A stretch of DNA of 64,000 nt, from positions 3,162,001-3,226,000 of the forward strand of contig NC_071333.1 in the NCBI RefSeq assembly GCF_010183535.1, read 5' to 3'. The stretch comes from Caenorhabditis remanei. Its lineage: Eukaryota; Nematoda; Chromadorea; Rhabditida; Rhabditidae. Made by a program: the position numbers and the translations under genes. Below the pieces are notes generated by a model that had not been told where the DNA came from, did not search any database, and saw nothing but the letters and a program-made list of their open reading frames with translations. How positions within the stretch are numbered: the first letter of the stretch is position 1; each line of letters opens with the position of its first letter. Of the stretch, positions 42,931 through 54,419 are shown one piece after another.

Positions 42931-44648
42931 TTCCGATTGAACGCAAATGAACTTATGACGATGAGTTCGCTTGGTTTATGGTCGTTCTACGATGTCCGAG
43001 GATCACTTGTGAAACCTTTCAAAAGTTTCAAAATGGGTAAACCTGTGAAACAAGGGCATGCTGTTGATCTATCATATTGCATAACTTCTTGCAACGGACA
43101 AAAACATTTGTGGACGTGGAACGAGAAAGGGAAACCAGTTGACATGTATCGATTTTTTAAATTTAATTTAAAGTTTAATTTTATTTTTATAGGTGGAATT
43201 ACAGTGACAAAGAATGGTTCCTGGGCCTGATCAAGAAAAATAATTCAGAAACAATATTCGCTTTCCACGGACAGCACCATAACTCTAAAGTGAGTTTTTA
43301 CACGCAAAAGTTGTTATCTTGTTTTTTTTAAGTTGACGATAACTGATGTGAACCATCTATCCGAATATGAATCAAAATCGTTTCATCGATACGACGTGAA
43401 AGACTCAAAACAAACATTGTTTGATGTGTTAGGATGGAAAAGTTCTTGCAACTGCATGTAATGCTTGAATCCAAATGCAATCGTCTGAGTTTCAGTAAGT
43501 GTCACAAAGCAAGGCAATTAGGGCACCTCATCATGCTTTTTTAGTGTTCCAAATTCCGAGGAGCATTCACGAAAGCTTTCGGAGAACATTCGCTCAGCCG
43601 AAGCTCGATGGCAAAAGAACAAAGATCAAAAAGAAGAAGAGAAAGTTAAAAATCGTTGGGAGGACAATGCAAAAAAAATGTGGGCGTGAATGCCTTTGAT
43701 ACAAAGTTCACAGAACACGATTTCACAATGAGCGATGCTTGGAAGCGGACAGTTTGGATCTGTTCTCGAAGGAAAGTCTAAGAGAACTGGAAAAGCCAAT
43801 AAAGGTAAAAAAAAACACCACTAGAAAAATAATAGTGTTTTACTTTCAGGTTCTTGTTAATCATACTTCTATCTACGCCGAAAATTTTATTGTTGAAATA
43901 GAAGTGGATATTCAGAGAGAGTTAAAACATGCGAATATTGTGAAGATGTACACCGCGTTCAAATCAAAGTATGCTATCTTTTTCGTGTTGGAGTTGATGG
44001 CTGGTACTCTTCATTCAATTTTGGAAAATGAAGTGACAAAAATTCTACCAGAGACGAAAATAGCGTGTATGACACAAGATGTATCAAAAGCTCTGGTCTA
44101 CTGTCATAGGAGAGGTATCATTCACTGAGACCTCAAGCCACAGAACATTCTCCACTGAAACGAAAACGTCTTCAAGATATTTGACTTTGGCACCGCGACT
44201 GATGAACGGTAAGTGACTTTTTGAATGATTTTTTAAACATGCTCGATTTCAGATATAACACATTCTGCGGAACTCCCGACTAAATGACACCAGAAGTGCT
44301 TTGCCGGAAAAAACAAAGCACTTCGGTCGATTGTTTCGCATTGGGACTCATTGTTCATCTGTGCAACGAAGGACGCCTGCCATTCCTACTTGCAGACGGC
44401 AAAGGGTGCGACGAGATGAAGAAAAGTGCAAATACGAGCCGCCAGCTGACATGAATCTAAAGATTCAAGAAATAACAAGAAACTTGATAAAGCGAGAAGC
44501 AAAAGATCGATGGACAGCGGAACAAGTGAGTTTCCAATGAAAGGTCCGAAAAATATCAATTATCTAGGTGATCACCAGCCAACTCGTTCGTGACTATCAA
44601 CATCAGATGCAGGACGACATTTTCAAACAAGAGATTGCAGATTTGTGA
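42931..44648 (+). pseudogene. Protein-kinase-family gene, tandem copy 2, broken
   Basis: Begins mid-gene relative to copy 1 (from KMGKPVKQGHAVDLSYCI at about 43033) and continues to a natural C-terminus at TGA 44646-44648 (VITSQLVRDYQHQ exon). Exon order matches copy 1. The glycine loop is frameshifted near 43735, the VAIK lysine region is deleted, the HRD arginine is a TGA stop (IIH*DLKPQN, near 44126), another stop follows after NILH, and the tyrosine of the TPDYMTPEV region is TAA at 44282. Catalytically dead on several counts. The activation segment and C-lobe remain recognisable, so duplication came first and decay followed. Confidence 0.75.
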
Positions 44649-45107
44649 ATACAACCAACTCTTTCCCACTCTGTATGATGTCCCCTATTCTAGTTAATCT
44701 ATCATATCTTTGTCTAACTAAGAGTCCCCGCTCCTTTTCCTGTTTTGTACGTCTTCGTCTCATAGGGGTCTTGCCCACACAGTCCGTCACTTTCAACCTT
44801 AGAGAGAGAAAGAGTCACCTCTTCTCTCCAATTCCCTCTACCGTCCTCTTTGCACCTATATATTTCATACTCTTTTCCATCACCAAATAGTTATATTCGA
44901 ACTATTTATTGTTGTCACCTGCAAGTCGTGAAAACTCGTTCGTGACTATGAACCGACTCCTTCCCACTCTCTTGGCTCTTTCTCACACCTTATTCTAATA
45001 TATTGCCTCATTTGCCCCTTACACTTCACGGTTACTCAAATGTATTTATTGTTCATGTCAGGATATTTTCAAACAATAATTCAGTAAAGCATACAATATG
45101 TTAAAAA
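44649..45107. other. Duplicated kinase 3' region
   Basis: AACTCGTTCGTGACTAT of the last kinase exon and the following TTCCCACTCT segment recur at 44936-44975, a small tandem duplication of the 3' end. No gene. Confidence 0.45.
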
Positions 45108-45290
45108 GAGTACAATCTTTTAGAAAAGCGAACAACCTTCTAGAAATGCGTGCAATTTTATAGAAATCCCTATTACCTTCCAGAAATCAGTATAACCTTT
45201 CGGAATGCGTGCAGTCTTCTAAAAATGCGTGCAATCTTCTAGAAATGCGTCCAACTTTTTGTAGAAATGCGTGCATTTCTTTAAAAATTT
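45108..45290. repeat. Minisatellite, ~21 bp unit
   Basis: About eight degenerate copies of a unit like GAAATGCGTGCAATCTTCTA. No coding meaning. Confidence 0.8.
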
Positions 45291-45299
45291 TATTTAGCC

Positions 45300-45830
45300 A
45301 CAAAATAGTACCCTTTGGGAACGCGTCGGTCGGCCCGTTGTCGACTCCCTGCGGGACCAATGCCAGTTAATTTTCCCAATAGAGAGAGAGAGAACACAGG
45401 AAAATTTAGACAGAGAGGTGACACACGCATTTACTCCGAGTTTTTGCTTGTTAGATCTGCACGAGAGACTATAGACATAGAAGAGAAATGAGACAGATAA
45501 GATAAACGACCTTCCCACAGCACAAAGACACAAAGGCACAGAGACACACCCAACCCCAAGCGTCTTCTCTCTCTCGTTTCCCATTTTCCATCAGTATGTA
45601 TTGAGATAGCCTACTGAATGGCTTGTCGACCAATCGTCTCTCTATTTTTATTAAATACTAATATTTATTGATTTTCTTCGATATTTTTATGGTTTCGGAG
45701 GATTCTGAAGGTAAGGAATGAAATTTTCAACAGAAAAATATTTAAATAACAATAAAATTCACCTTATTTACCTGAATAGTTTCGAACTGGAAATTTCGTA
45801 TTTGCAAGAAAAAGCTGAACTGAGTTTATC
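45300..45830 (+). repeat. Recurring 5' cassette, type A, copy 2
   Basis: Closely matches 32040-32560. Here the putative first exon reads ATGGTTTCGGAGGATTCTGAAG (45690-45711), then GTAAGG, so this copy has a start codon (MVSEDSE). The next coding exon is the JmjC fragment at 45897, but the phases do not match: exon 1 ends one base into a codon and the JmjC frame starts at phase 0. Confidence 0.6.
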
Positions 45831-45896
45831 ATGGAATGATAGAGCGACAACATACTTTAGTTAGTCGTCTGCATCCAATCTAATAATTTCTTGCAG

Positions 45897-46567
45897 GGTC
45901 GCAGGCTCTTCTATGTGGCTCCTCCCACAGAGAGAAATCTGGAGATCTACAAAAAGTATGAAGGAAGCGACCGCCCGGAGAAATGGATTGTGGAGAAGCT
46001 GTTCGAGGAGCTCCAGCGAGTTGAGATCAAGAAAGGATACACGGCTTTCATCCCCGTTGGATACATCCACGCCGTCTACACACCAGAAGATTCGATCGTC
46101 TTCGGAGGAAACTTCCTCATGGATGGACACATCGATCGTCATTTTGAGTGAGTTTTAATTCAATTTGCCAGAAACCTGAGACAAATCCACAAAACTTTGA
46201 AGCAAATTCTTACAGGATGACGGCAGTCGAGGAGAAAGCCCTGGAATGTAGCCACATCGAAGTCGACAACACGTTCCCAAACTTCGAAAATGTCATGTGG
46301 CGGTATACCGATAAAGTGGTGAACGAAAGACTTCAAAGTGAGTATTTCAGTAGTTTTGATATCTTGACATAACGTACTTCAGAGCCAAATCCTCATTGGA
46401 AAGATGCAATCGCCCCTCCACTCCTTCGCGAGAATCTCGACGTGACAAAGAAGCCGAACAGGAAGCTTGGAACCAAAATATGGTATTCAAAAGAGGAGAA
46501 AGCGAGCAGGAAGCTTAGAAATACAATTTTCTTGCCAAACTTTTTACGTTTCCATAATTTTTGTTAA
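45897..46567 (+). pseudogene. JmjC-domain histone demethylase fragment (KDM2/KDM7-like)
   Basis: Exons 45897-46147, 46216-46337 and 46383-46567 join in phase and are open for about 185 residues. They match the C-terminal half of a KDM2/KDM7-type JmjC domain: LFYVAPPTERNLEIY, then GYTAFIPVGYIHAVYTPEDS, then FGGNFL. The histidine in YIHAV is the third iron ligand of the family. The first half, with the HxD iron-binding pair, is absent from the upstream sequence, which is instead a 5' cassette. The protein ends soon after the domain with no DNA-binding or PHD finger. It is most likely a captured or duplicated fragment, unable to demethylate alone. Confidence 0.75.
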
Positions 46568-46839
46568 TAAATTATCAATTTTCTTCAGATTAATAATGTT
46601 TTAAGAACGATGTAAATGATTTGATAGTGCTGTTCGATTAGTCAGACCGGAATACCACAAAAATCAGACACTTCCGAATATTAGTTTCATTCTTTTCGCA
46701 GTTTCTAATAACTAATTCCATATCGCCTAATAGGATAGAGCGCGTCTGCTGTTTTTCAGAAATTCAGTCTGTTTTAGGCTACCATGTATGATTGCATTAG
46801 TTTTCTTGCCGGTATAGCAAAGAGAACAACTTGATGAAA
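46568..46839. other. Intergenic, nothing recognised
   Basis: AATAAA near 46566 could end the JmjC fragment transcript. Otherwise AT-rich and featureless. Confidence 0.35.
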
Positions 46840-47030
46840 CTCTCCCCTTACCCTTGTGTGTATGTCTGTGTTGTGTGTGTGTAGAATAGAAGGAGAATGT
46901 TAGTAGGGAAACGCTTGTTGTTTACGCCCAGCGGGATGACAATTCATCTTCTCAATCGAGAGATACAACCCGAGGAAAAAGAGAAATAAACAGGTGACAC
47001 TCGTATTTACACAGAGTAATCATTAGTTAA
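46840..47030 (+). repeat. Recurring 5' cassette, type A, partial copy 3
   Basis: Carries the GTGTGTGTGTAGAATAGAAG to ACAGGTGACACTCGTATTTAC part of the cassette and stops before the putative leader and exon; the fold-back element at 47076 follows. Confidence 0.55.
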
Positions 47031-47075
47031 GACTGATGTGAGTGTTTTTACGACAGATTATCCATGTTTGACTGA

Positions 47076-48142
47076 CTAGGGAAGGATCCCGAGTCAAGAT
47101 GGGGTTACAGGTCGAGATATATATCACTAGAACCAAAATTTTGCGCTGATTTTAAATTTGTATCTTAATTTTGCTAAACGATCTCGTAAAAAAAGTTATT
47201 CGCGTTTTTGTGGCTTCTCAGTGCAAAAATGAGCATTTTCAAAACTCCCAAAATTAACATTTTTCTTGTTATTTTCAAATTTTTTTGTTTTGTACGTATG
47301 ACTACGGATATGTAAAGATGGGTTTGGCATAGTTTGATTTCGGAATTTATTTTCAGAAAAATTTTTGTGGAGTTTGTTAAATTTTCAAAAATGACCCATC
47401 TACAAAAAATTTGTTTGTCAAAAAAAATTTTGTTTTTTTAAGTTCCAACACAAACAATACAATTTGCATAATTGGAACTGCACGTGCAAAACAAAAAAAT
47501 TTGAAAAAAATCAAGAAAAATGTTAATTTTGGGAGTTTTGAAAATGCTCATTTTTGCACTGAGAAGCCACGGCTCCGCGACAATTCACAACTACGACATT
47601 CCACAACTGCGACATTTCGCAACTCACGTAGGTTTCGCATTTGCGACACTTCGCAACCGCGACATTTCGCCACTAGCCATTTCGCAACTGCGACGTTTCG
47701 CAACTACGACATTTCGCAACCACGACGTTTCGCAACTACACCGCATTTGCATATTTGAGTCAGTTGAAAATGTTGAGTCTACCGAAGAGTCTGGGAACAT
47801 ATTTGAAAACAATTAAATAGAAGAAAAAGTCATCTGACCCATTTTCTGGCAAAACTAGGTTAAACTAATGCTAGTTCTATGGTGGCGAAACGCCATAGTT
47901 GGGAAATGTCGCAGTTGCGAAACGTCGTAGTTGCGGAACCTACGTGAGTTGCGAAATGTCGCAGTTGCGGAATGTCGCGGTTGTGAATTGCCGCGGAGCC
48001 GAAGCCACAAAAACGCGAATAACTTTTTTTACGAGATCGTTTAGCAAATTTGGAATACAGATTTAAAATCAGCCCAAAATTTCGGTTCTAGTGATATATA
48101 TCTCGACCTGTAACTCCATCTTGACTCGGGATCCTTCCCTAG
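47076..48142. mobile_element. Composite fold-back element with nested hairpin and CGCAACTGCGACATTT arrays
   Basis: Outer arms (47076-47220 and about 48010-48142) are inverted copies ending CTAGGGAAGGATCCCGAGTC; TGA on both sides (47073-47075 and 48143-48145) is a possible 3 bp duplication. A second, independent inverted pair, 47211-47300 with 47490-47572, forms an inner hairpin. The rest is opposing arrays of TTTCGCAACTGCGACA-type units (47580-47740 and 47885-48000). ORFs here are array translations. Superfamily not certain; no transposase. Confidence 0.78.
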
Positions 48143-48259
48143 TGAGTAGTTAAGTACATACTCAAATGTGAAAAATTGACGTGCTATGATCCACAAATGG
48201 TCCACAAACAAAAGCGTAAAAAAAGAGAAAGGGAATTCATCTTGAAAATATAATCAGAA

Positions 48260-48663
48260 ATGTTATTTGCCTTACGGTTTTTATTGAGATATATAATTAT
48301 AACAACATTGGCCGTATTTGGTAGAAAATTTCCAACTTTGAAAGACTGTCACGGTATCACTAATTGTTCCACTATTCTGCTCTTAAAGACAGCTGTGCTC
48401 GGTTTAACCGGAAACACCAATTCTGATAAAGAATTCCAACAACGGAGAACTCTATTAGAGAGTATTTGAGAAGATAATTTATTCGAGTTCGTAGTTAGAG
48501 ATTTGAGATAATATCTATGCCGCCGTAGTCTTGAATGATTTAAAAATTCGAATATAGGATCATCAATAATAATTTCCTTGGTAACCATCAGTTTATAGGC
48601 GAAGATTAGATCAATACATAGTCTTCGATGTTCCAATGATTTTAGATCAGTGATTATACTCAT
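48260..48663 (-). mobile_element. 5'-truncated non-LTR retrotransposon, second family
   Basis: The minus-strand frame 48663-48349 reads like the C-terminus of a CR1/Jockey-type RT ORF: SLEHRRLCIDLIFAYKLM, then NHSRLRRHRYYLK, then RVLRCWNSL and FKSRIVEQL, the family's usual spacing. It ends in a stop at 48349 and a short AT-rich 3' tail. Its sequence is unlike the element at 25.4 kb, so it is a separate family. Everything upstream of this C-terminus is missing. Confidence 0.75.
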
Positions 48664-48699
48664 TTGGAGCTGAATTCAAAAAAAACCTTTGAAATAAAT

Positions 48700-49070
48700 A
48701 AGCATTCATACGCTTTGCGAAAATCTTTATAAATATTTCGTGTGGTAAATTTCAGCGGCAATCTGATTTTTTTAAATACTTATCCACATTTTTGAAATCT
48801 GCACTTTTTTGAAATCAGCGCTATATGTAAACTCTAGGTTCTGTGCAATACAAGTATCGCGACAAAAACCACAGTACCTCGCTAGTTTTTGCGAAGAGAT
48901 CCAAAAAGCATGAAACCTAGTCATGATCATACTCTTTCAAACCGTCTTGACGAGCTTAAACTAAAAAAAAACAATGACAACAGAAAAAAGTTTATTCGCT
49001 TTGAAAAAATGCAAAAAACAGTGTTATGCAATATGTTTCAGTCAACCTCATTTTTCCCAAAATTTATTAA
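48700..49070. repeat. Diverged copy of the ~283 bp repeat
   Basis: Contains TTCAGCGGCAATCTGATTTTT, GGTTCTGTGCAATACAAGTAT and CTAGTTTTTGCGAAGAGATCC, in the same order as the tandem units at 4995-5710. No coding. Confidence 0.6.
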
Positions 49071-49320
49071 CATTTAGAAATTCTTACAAGGAGACAGGTG
49101 GAATGGGAGGGTGTCGGGTTTTGAGATGAAAAGATGGGAATGGATCGAAAAACGCGCGTCCAGTCTCTGGGAAGTTAATTGTTTCTTTTTTTGAAATTTT
49201 TTGACTTTTTGGAGAGAATGAATGTGAATGAATTTTCTCAAGTTGGTTGAATATTGGAAAAGTGGAAAAACGTTTTTGAAAAAATTTGCGGGAGAAGATA
49301 AATGGCATCGGTGTGAAGTC

Positions 49321-49429
49321 CATACTTGTCATTTGACGGGGCGGCCCGGCGGGTTGACCGGCCCAGGCCGGGCCGGGCCGGTGAAAATTTGGAAATTGGC
49401 CCGGCCCGGCCCGGCCCGTGACAAGTATG
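49321..49429. mobile_element. Very short hAT-like MITE, GGCCCGG type
   Basis: Perfect 11 bp ends CATACTTGTCA / TGACAAGTATG enclosing only the G/C arrays; the AT filler of other copies is lost. The flanks GTGAAGTC and GTAATGTC match at 6 of 8. Confidence 0.8.
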
Positions 49430-50251
49430 GTAATGTCATATTTGACAAATTATAACTTTTGCTGTTATCGGTTGCCGAATTCGTGGCGGGGAGTCTTAGA
49501 GGCGCATCTAATTTTATGGGAATTTCGCGGAATGGGCTCATAGGGTCAAATTTCGTGTTTTTAAGCTTTGGAGGTCTGAAAACAACTGCCAATCATGTTT
49601 CCCGGAGAATATTTTGAACAAATTAGATGCGCCTTTAACACCTCCACGAAAACATGTTTCATTCAATATTTTTGCTTTCACTTCCCTGGTAATTATGCCA
49701 GTGTATCTCTGTCAGTGTATCTTTGTCAGTATAGCATTTTTTTCAGAGTTCGCGGCACCCTATCACTCCAAAATCTACTTTTGATGCGTAAAACGTCTAC
49801 AACATGTGAAATGTGAAAATTACAAATTTATGACCAACAGCTATCGAAAACAATCAAAATCGACCATATTCCGCAAGCGCGCTAAAGGTGCGCCAGCCTC
49901 TCTACTGCTGAAAAAGTGTGCTTTTCAGATTACTTTTTCGAAAAATTCCCAATTTTACGTGACGAGAAGTGAAAGAACATGTGAAAATTACAGATTTATG
50001 ACCAAAGGCAATCACATAGTCATAACCAACTTTTCGAAGATTAGAATTAAATTTAGGGAAACTTTAGAAATTTTGTAACTAAATTCTGTATACTGTACCT
50101 TTTTGATATCAAGCTACAGTAAAAAATCGCATACTAATCGCTTGAGTAAGTTGGAGGAGTGGTGTAGATAACCGTTGACAATAGCCAATAGCCAAAAACG
50201 TTTTATTGTTTCAGAGAAATTTAAAACAGCTTGACAAATAACATCAATTCA
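49430..50251. other. Intergenic, small hairpin only
   Basis: GAGGCGCATCTAATTTT (49499) and AAATTAGATGCGCCT (49620) are inverted copies ~105 bases apart, a possible tiny MITE. No gene supported. Confidence 0.4.
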
Positions 50252-53000
50252 TTACTCCTCATCATCTTCATCCTCAATGTCAGATTCATTATCTCCTTCT
50301 TCATCTCCCTCATCCTCTGCTTCTGAATCATCATTCCCATGATCCCCATCTTCTTCTTTCTTCTCCACCTTCTGCAGAACCATTTCAAATTGGCTCCCAA
50401 GATCAAAACCTAACAAAGCGATTTTTCCATCAGTGACTCGTTCGACTTGATACCTCGATGCATCGAATCTGAATTCTTAAAATTCTCATTATCATTATCA
50501 TTATCATCATCGTTATCATTATTATCATCGTTATCATCGTTATCATTGATATCATCAGTATTATCGATAAAATCGATATCACCGCTATCATCGCTATTAT
50601 CGCTATCCTCACTATCATCATTAGAGCACATTTACCAATCCCACAAATCTTACCTTACACCCAAATCGTCCATCTTCTCCTCAAACTGTCTCAAACTCTC
50701 CGATTCGATTCCACTGCACTCTGTCCAGTGGATTTTCAACTTCTCCAGATTCCTCAATTTTTGTCCATTTTTCCAAAGAGTGACTAGTTTGACTAGCTGA
50801 TTCACGTTCGAAATGTCCATGATCTCTATATCAACTAGTTTAGAGTTATGAGCTTCAATTATAGCATTTATAGAGAGCCACTTGCAGTCATGGATCTCTA
50901 TTTTTGATTGATTCATATTCACAGTTGTGATTTCATTGAAATTATTAATATTGACGGCGTACAGAGATAAATTGTCGATTTCCAAATTTTCCAACAAAAA
51001 TCTTCCGTTTTCCTTATTAATTTCCAAATTGCTCATGGAAAAAGTATCGAATTTTTGAGTAAAATTCCAGATAAATGACTTGAAAATATCAAAATCATGG
51101 ATTCTCTTATAATTCAGATTGTATCCATCGATTTCGAATATATCAGAGAAGTGCTTAGTCAACTTCTCCATCACCTCCATATCAAGTCCTTCAGGATTTG
51201 CTTCCAGAAGATTCTGCCTTCCAGACATCATGAATTCATTTGGTAATTGCCTAAATTGCTTAATAGGTAGCGGCCACTCCCCAGGCACCGTCTGGACCGG
51301 ACCTCCAGCTCTGAATCTATCGTTGTTTCCGATAAAATAGTACTTAAGATGAGTGGTGCCGTTAAAAGATACAGTAAGACTCATGTAGGTGTAAAACGGA
51401 GTGCTTCTCTGATACGTCAGCATTCCTGGAAACGCCTTGTAGTCATTGAATGTCCAGGTTAGTTGAGCCGCGTGGTGGGTTTTGTAGGCGGTCAGGAATC
51501 TCTTGACACACCGGAATCCCATGGAGAGTTGAGCTCTGAAGAGATTAATTAATGGAAAATTAGTAAAGGTGTGATTTATATTAGTTTTGAATGAAAAATA
51601 TACATTTTCGACATTTAAAAAAACTTAATATCTAAAAATCTTGCCGTGTACTCCTCGTGGACAAATCAAAACTTGAAAATTGGATTTTACTTTTTTAGCA
51701 TTTTTTGATTTTTCAAACTGAAATGCATAGATCACACTCCTAAATAAAAACTAGTGAAAAAAAAACAAAAAAAAGGAGTTAAATCAGAGAATCGCTCCGA
51801 TTACAAGTAAAAATCTTCATTCTGAATTAACTATAGGGGTTTTTTTTATTTTTCTTTAATTTTTGTTTAACAAAACAGATTTTCAGATTAACGTTACAAA
51901 TTCTTTTCCTTTTTCGCATGTTTAATTTTCAAAAAACGTGCACAATTTTTCATATTTTTTTTTGAATTTTTCTTTGAAAAATAATCAAAATGCTCCAAAA
52001 TTCTCGTACACTTCAGTTTTTATCGATATATCAAAACATTTTTCAAAAAAAATTCAAAATGTTTCCAAAAAATTTCAAATTTCTACAGTAGCCGGGCCGA
52101 AGAAAATTTTTCTGTCGGCCCGACCCGACCCGGCCCGGAATTTCCCAACCCTGGTTAAAAGTAACAATTTTGAAAAAGAAAATCATTCAAAACGATTGTT
52201 CTGTGTTTTAATTGTAAAAAATCTATGGAAAACCTTATAAAAATTGAGGAAAATCCCATGAAATTTCGAAAGACGCAGCAAAAAAATTTATTTGTCCACG
52301 AGGAGTATACGACTGCATTTTAGGCTATGTGTGCAAATGGCTAGGTTTTGAGTGGTTTTATTAATTTTCTTATAAATTGTGACGGTACTTGCGATCATTT
52401 CTATTCATAGAACATTCTTACTGTGCAAACTTCCCGGCGCTCGATTTCAGGGGGTTGAGCACCGAATTAAATAATTCTTGAATTATGAAAATAAACTGGC
52501 ATACAGTATTCTATAAAAAATCATAACTAACCACATTACGTCCTAATAAAGAAATTGTATTATGACCGCAAAGATGAAGGCGAGAGGATTCTAAGTATAC
52601 TTTTTAAGCTTAAAAAAACCAAAATTAACAGGGATGAAAGGATTTAAAACCAAAATTAACAGGGATGAAAGGATTTAAAACCAAAATTAACAGGGAAGAA
52701 AGGATTTTCAAAGAAGCAGCTCAATCCATGTTTTTTTTTAATTTCAAAATAGGCTCAAAACCAACTTTTTACATACAAATTTTAGTTCTATAACACAGTT
52801 TCTACTTCAAGCCTGCATCAGCTTCCCCAGTTCCCTCAATTTAGTCCAACAAGTTCACAATTAGTGTTGTCCATTTTCCATTTTGAGTTTAGAAATATTC
52901 TATCTTTAACAGAAACTTACAAATCAACAGCATCAAGTAGTTGGAACACCAGTTTGCAGGGAAGTCCCGGAAGTTTTAGAAGTGGGAAGGAGGCGGACAT
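50252..53000 (-). CDS. F-box/FBA2-type protein with acidic tail, apparently intact
   Basis: Exon 1 53000-52921 (MSASFPLLKLPGLPCKLVFQ), exon 2 51535-50654, exon 3 50468-50252: 1,179 bases, 392 residues, all phases joining. The F-box spans the first intron (DAVDLAQLSMGFRCVKRFL). The FBA2-like region follows, with the family's SRYQVERVTDGKIALLG strand pair encoded by exon 3. Exon 3 acceptor AATTCAG lies at the edge of an (ATC)n microsatellite, which is therefore intronic. The C-terminus is an unusual run of Glu/Asp (about 35 residues, EEDGDHGNDDSEAEDEG). Intron 1 (1.4 kb) carries a mariner-like MITE and tandem repeats. Expected role: SCF substrate adaptor; substrate unknown. Confidence 0.85.
50478..50625. 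repeat. (ATC)n/(ATT)n microsatellite in an F-box intron
   Basis: Interrupted trinucleotide repeat of TCATTATCATTATCATCATC type. Asp/Asn-rich ORFs on the minus strand are translations of it. By the exon model it fills intron 2 of the F-box gene, next to the acceptor. Confidence 0.9.
51651..52305. mobile_element. mariner-like MITE in an F-box intron, with an internal GGCCCGG fragment
   Basis: Ends CTCCTCGTGGACAAAT and its inverse with TA on each side (51649-51650 and 52306-52307). No ORF. A CGGCCCGACCCGACCCGGCC block with one CCCAACCCTG end (52086-52153) inside it looks like half of a hAT-like MITE. A further single end, CCCCTCGTGGACAAG, lies at 54013. Homology to that copy extends about 10 bases outside the TA, so the boundary is not fully secure. 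Confidence 0.65.
52613..52705. repeat. Tandem 31 bp repeat, three copies
   Basis: AAAACCAAAATTAACAGGGA plus TGAAAGGATTT, repeated three times with one change; intronic in the minus-strand F-box gene. Confidence 0.85.
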
Positions 53001-54419
53001 AGTTGATCTCTGAAATTATAACAATTTGGTATAACATGAGAGTATGTTTAAACTTTAAAGGCGAGAGGGGAAGTATCAGATTTAGGTCGCTGACAAAATA
53101 AAGGACGCCAAGAAGAGGCCTACAAAACGATGAATGAGAACGGGTGAATGAGAAGAGATGAATGACAACCCCGTAGAGGTATTGCGCACGCTACGCACAC
53201 GCAACGCAGAGAAATCGCGCGCGTATGCGGAGTCAATAACATAACGGGAAAACATAGAAGTGAAATATTTGAAGGGGGGCAGGAGGGATGGGAGGGAGTG
53301 TCTGGGAATGGGAAAAAGGGACGAATGAGATGAAGATGAGAATGGATGGGAAAACGCGCGCTAAGTCTCTGGGAAGTTAATTTTCCTAGAGACCGTGACG
53401 CGCTGCGTGCGCGTTTGGCTTCGAAAAAAGGATAAAAGAAGAGAATTCGACAGTCCTCCCTTCAACGATCGTGCGTTCCGTAAAGAGAGTGAAGAGACGC
53501 AGACAATCCAGTGCAGTAGAGCGAGGAAGCACCAGTACAGCTGTGGGGACAGTAGAAGACGCCGAACCGGGGTGAAGTGACATCGTAGATTTTGAAAAAT
53601 GTGGTTAGAAGGATGGAGTTTTACCTCTTTTACTGTTTTGGATTGCTTCTTTTACTGATTCACAAGTTCATACTTTATTATGCTTTGATTATTATTTGTG
53701 GATTCATAGAATCCACAACATTTTATTTAGACCTGTTACACAAAGAACATTCGAAAAATTGGCCCTCTATATTGAGTCTCTGGAAAAAGGATATTTTTGC
53801 ACTAAATTTAAGATTTCGGGTTCCACTGGGTAAAGTAATCAGGGAGAGGTTGTAGAAAAAAGTTGAAAAAAAACTTGATTATTGGATTTTCAATACTTTT
53901 TTGGTATTTCTAATGGAACGTGTCTATTCGGGAAGATTTATACAATTTTAATTTAGAAATTGCAAAGAAAAAATAAGAAGTAGACTAAAATCAGAAAATC
54001 TCGCCGTGTACCCCTCGTGGACAAGTTGAAATTTTAGAAATCGGATTTTTAATAAGGGTTTGCTGATTTTTTCCTTATTGAAGTAACAGATTTCTGGACT
54101 AATTTTTTTTTAAATATAGTAAACTTTCAAAGAATGCGAACGTTTTAAGGTCACACTAATTTGTTGGTGGTTTAAATGGAGTTTAATGTGTTTTCGGAAA
54201 TTTTATGAACATTTCAATGCGTTTTCAATGCATACTGCTGAAAAAATAAGGAAGGAGAGAAAAATAAGTTGTAGTTGACGGGTGTCTCTGTGTCTGGGTC
54301 TCCGTGTGTTCAGCTGTTTCTCACTTTTTGAATAATAATTTTCTCACTTTTTGAATAAGCATTATCTAGCCAACAGGGGCAACAAAAAAAAATATCATGA
54401 GTCATAAGAAAAATCATGG
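53001..54419. other. Intergenic; dispersed repeat fragments
   Basis: AACGCGCGCTAAGTCTCTGGGAAGTTAATT at 53355-53384 matches 49152-49181, a dispersed repeat. An Arg-rich ORF at 53395-53580 follows it without splice or domain support. 54260-54300 is an inverted scrap of the type A cassette's ACACAGAGACACCC segment. No gene supported. Confidence 0.4.

Noticed and set aside
50410..50631. Asp/Asn-rich ORF on the minus strand
   Set aside because: It is the (ATC)n microsatellite; the exon model with matching phase puts it in an F-box intron.
53395..53580. Arg-rich 61-codon ORF
   Set aside because: It follows a dispersed repeat fragment, has no splice context and no recognisable motif.
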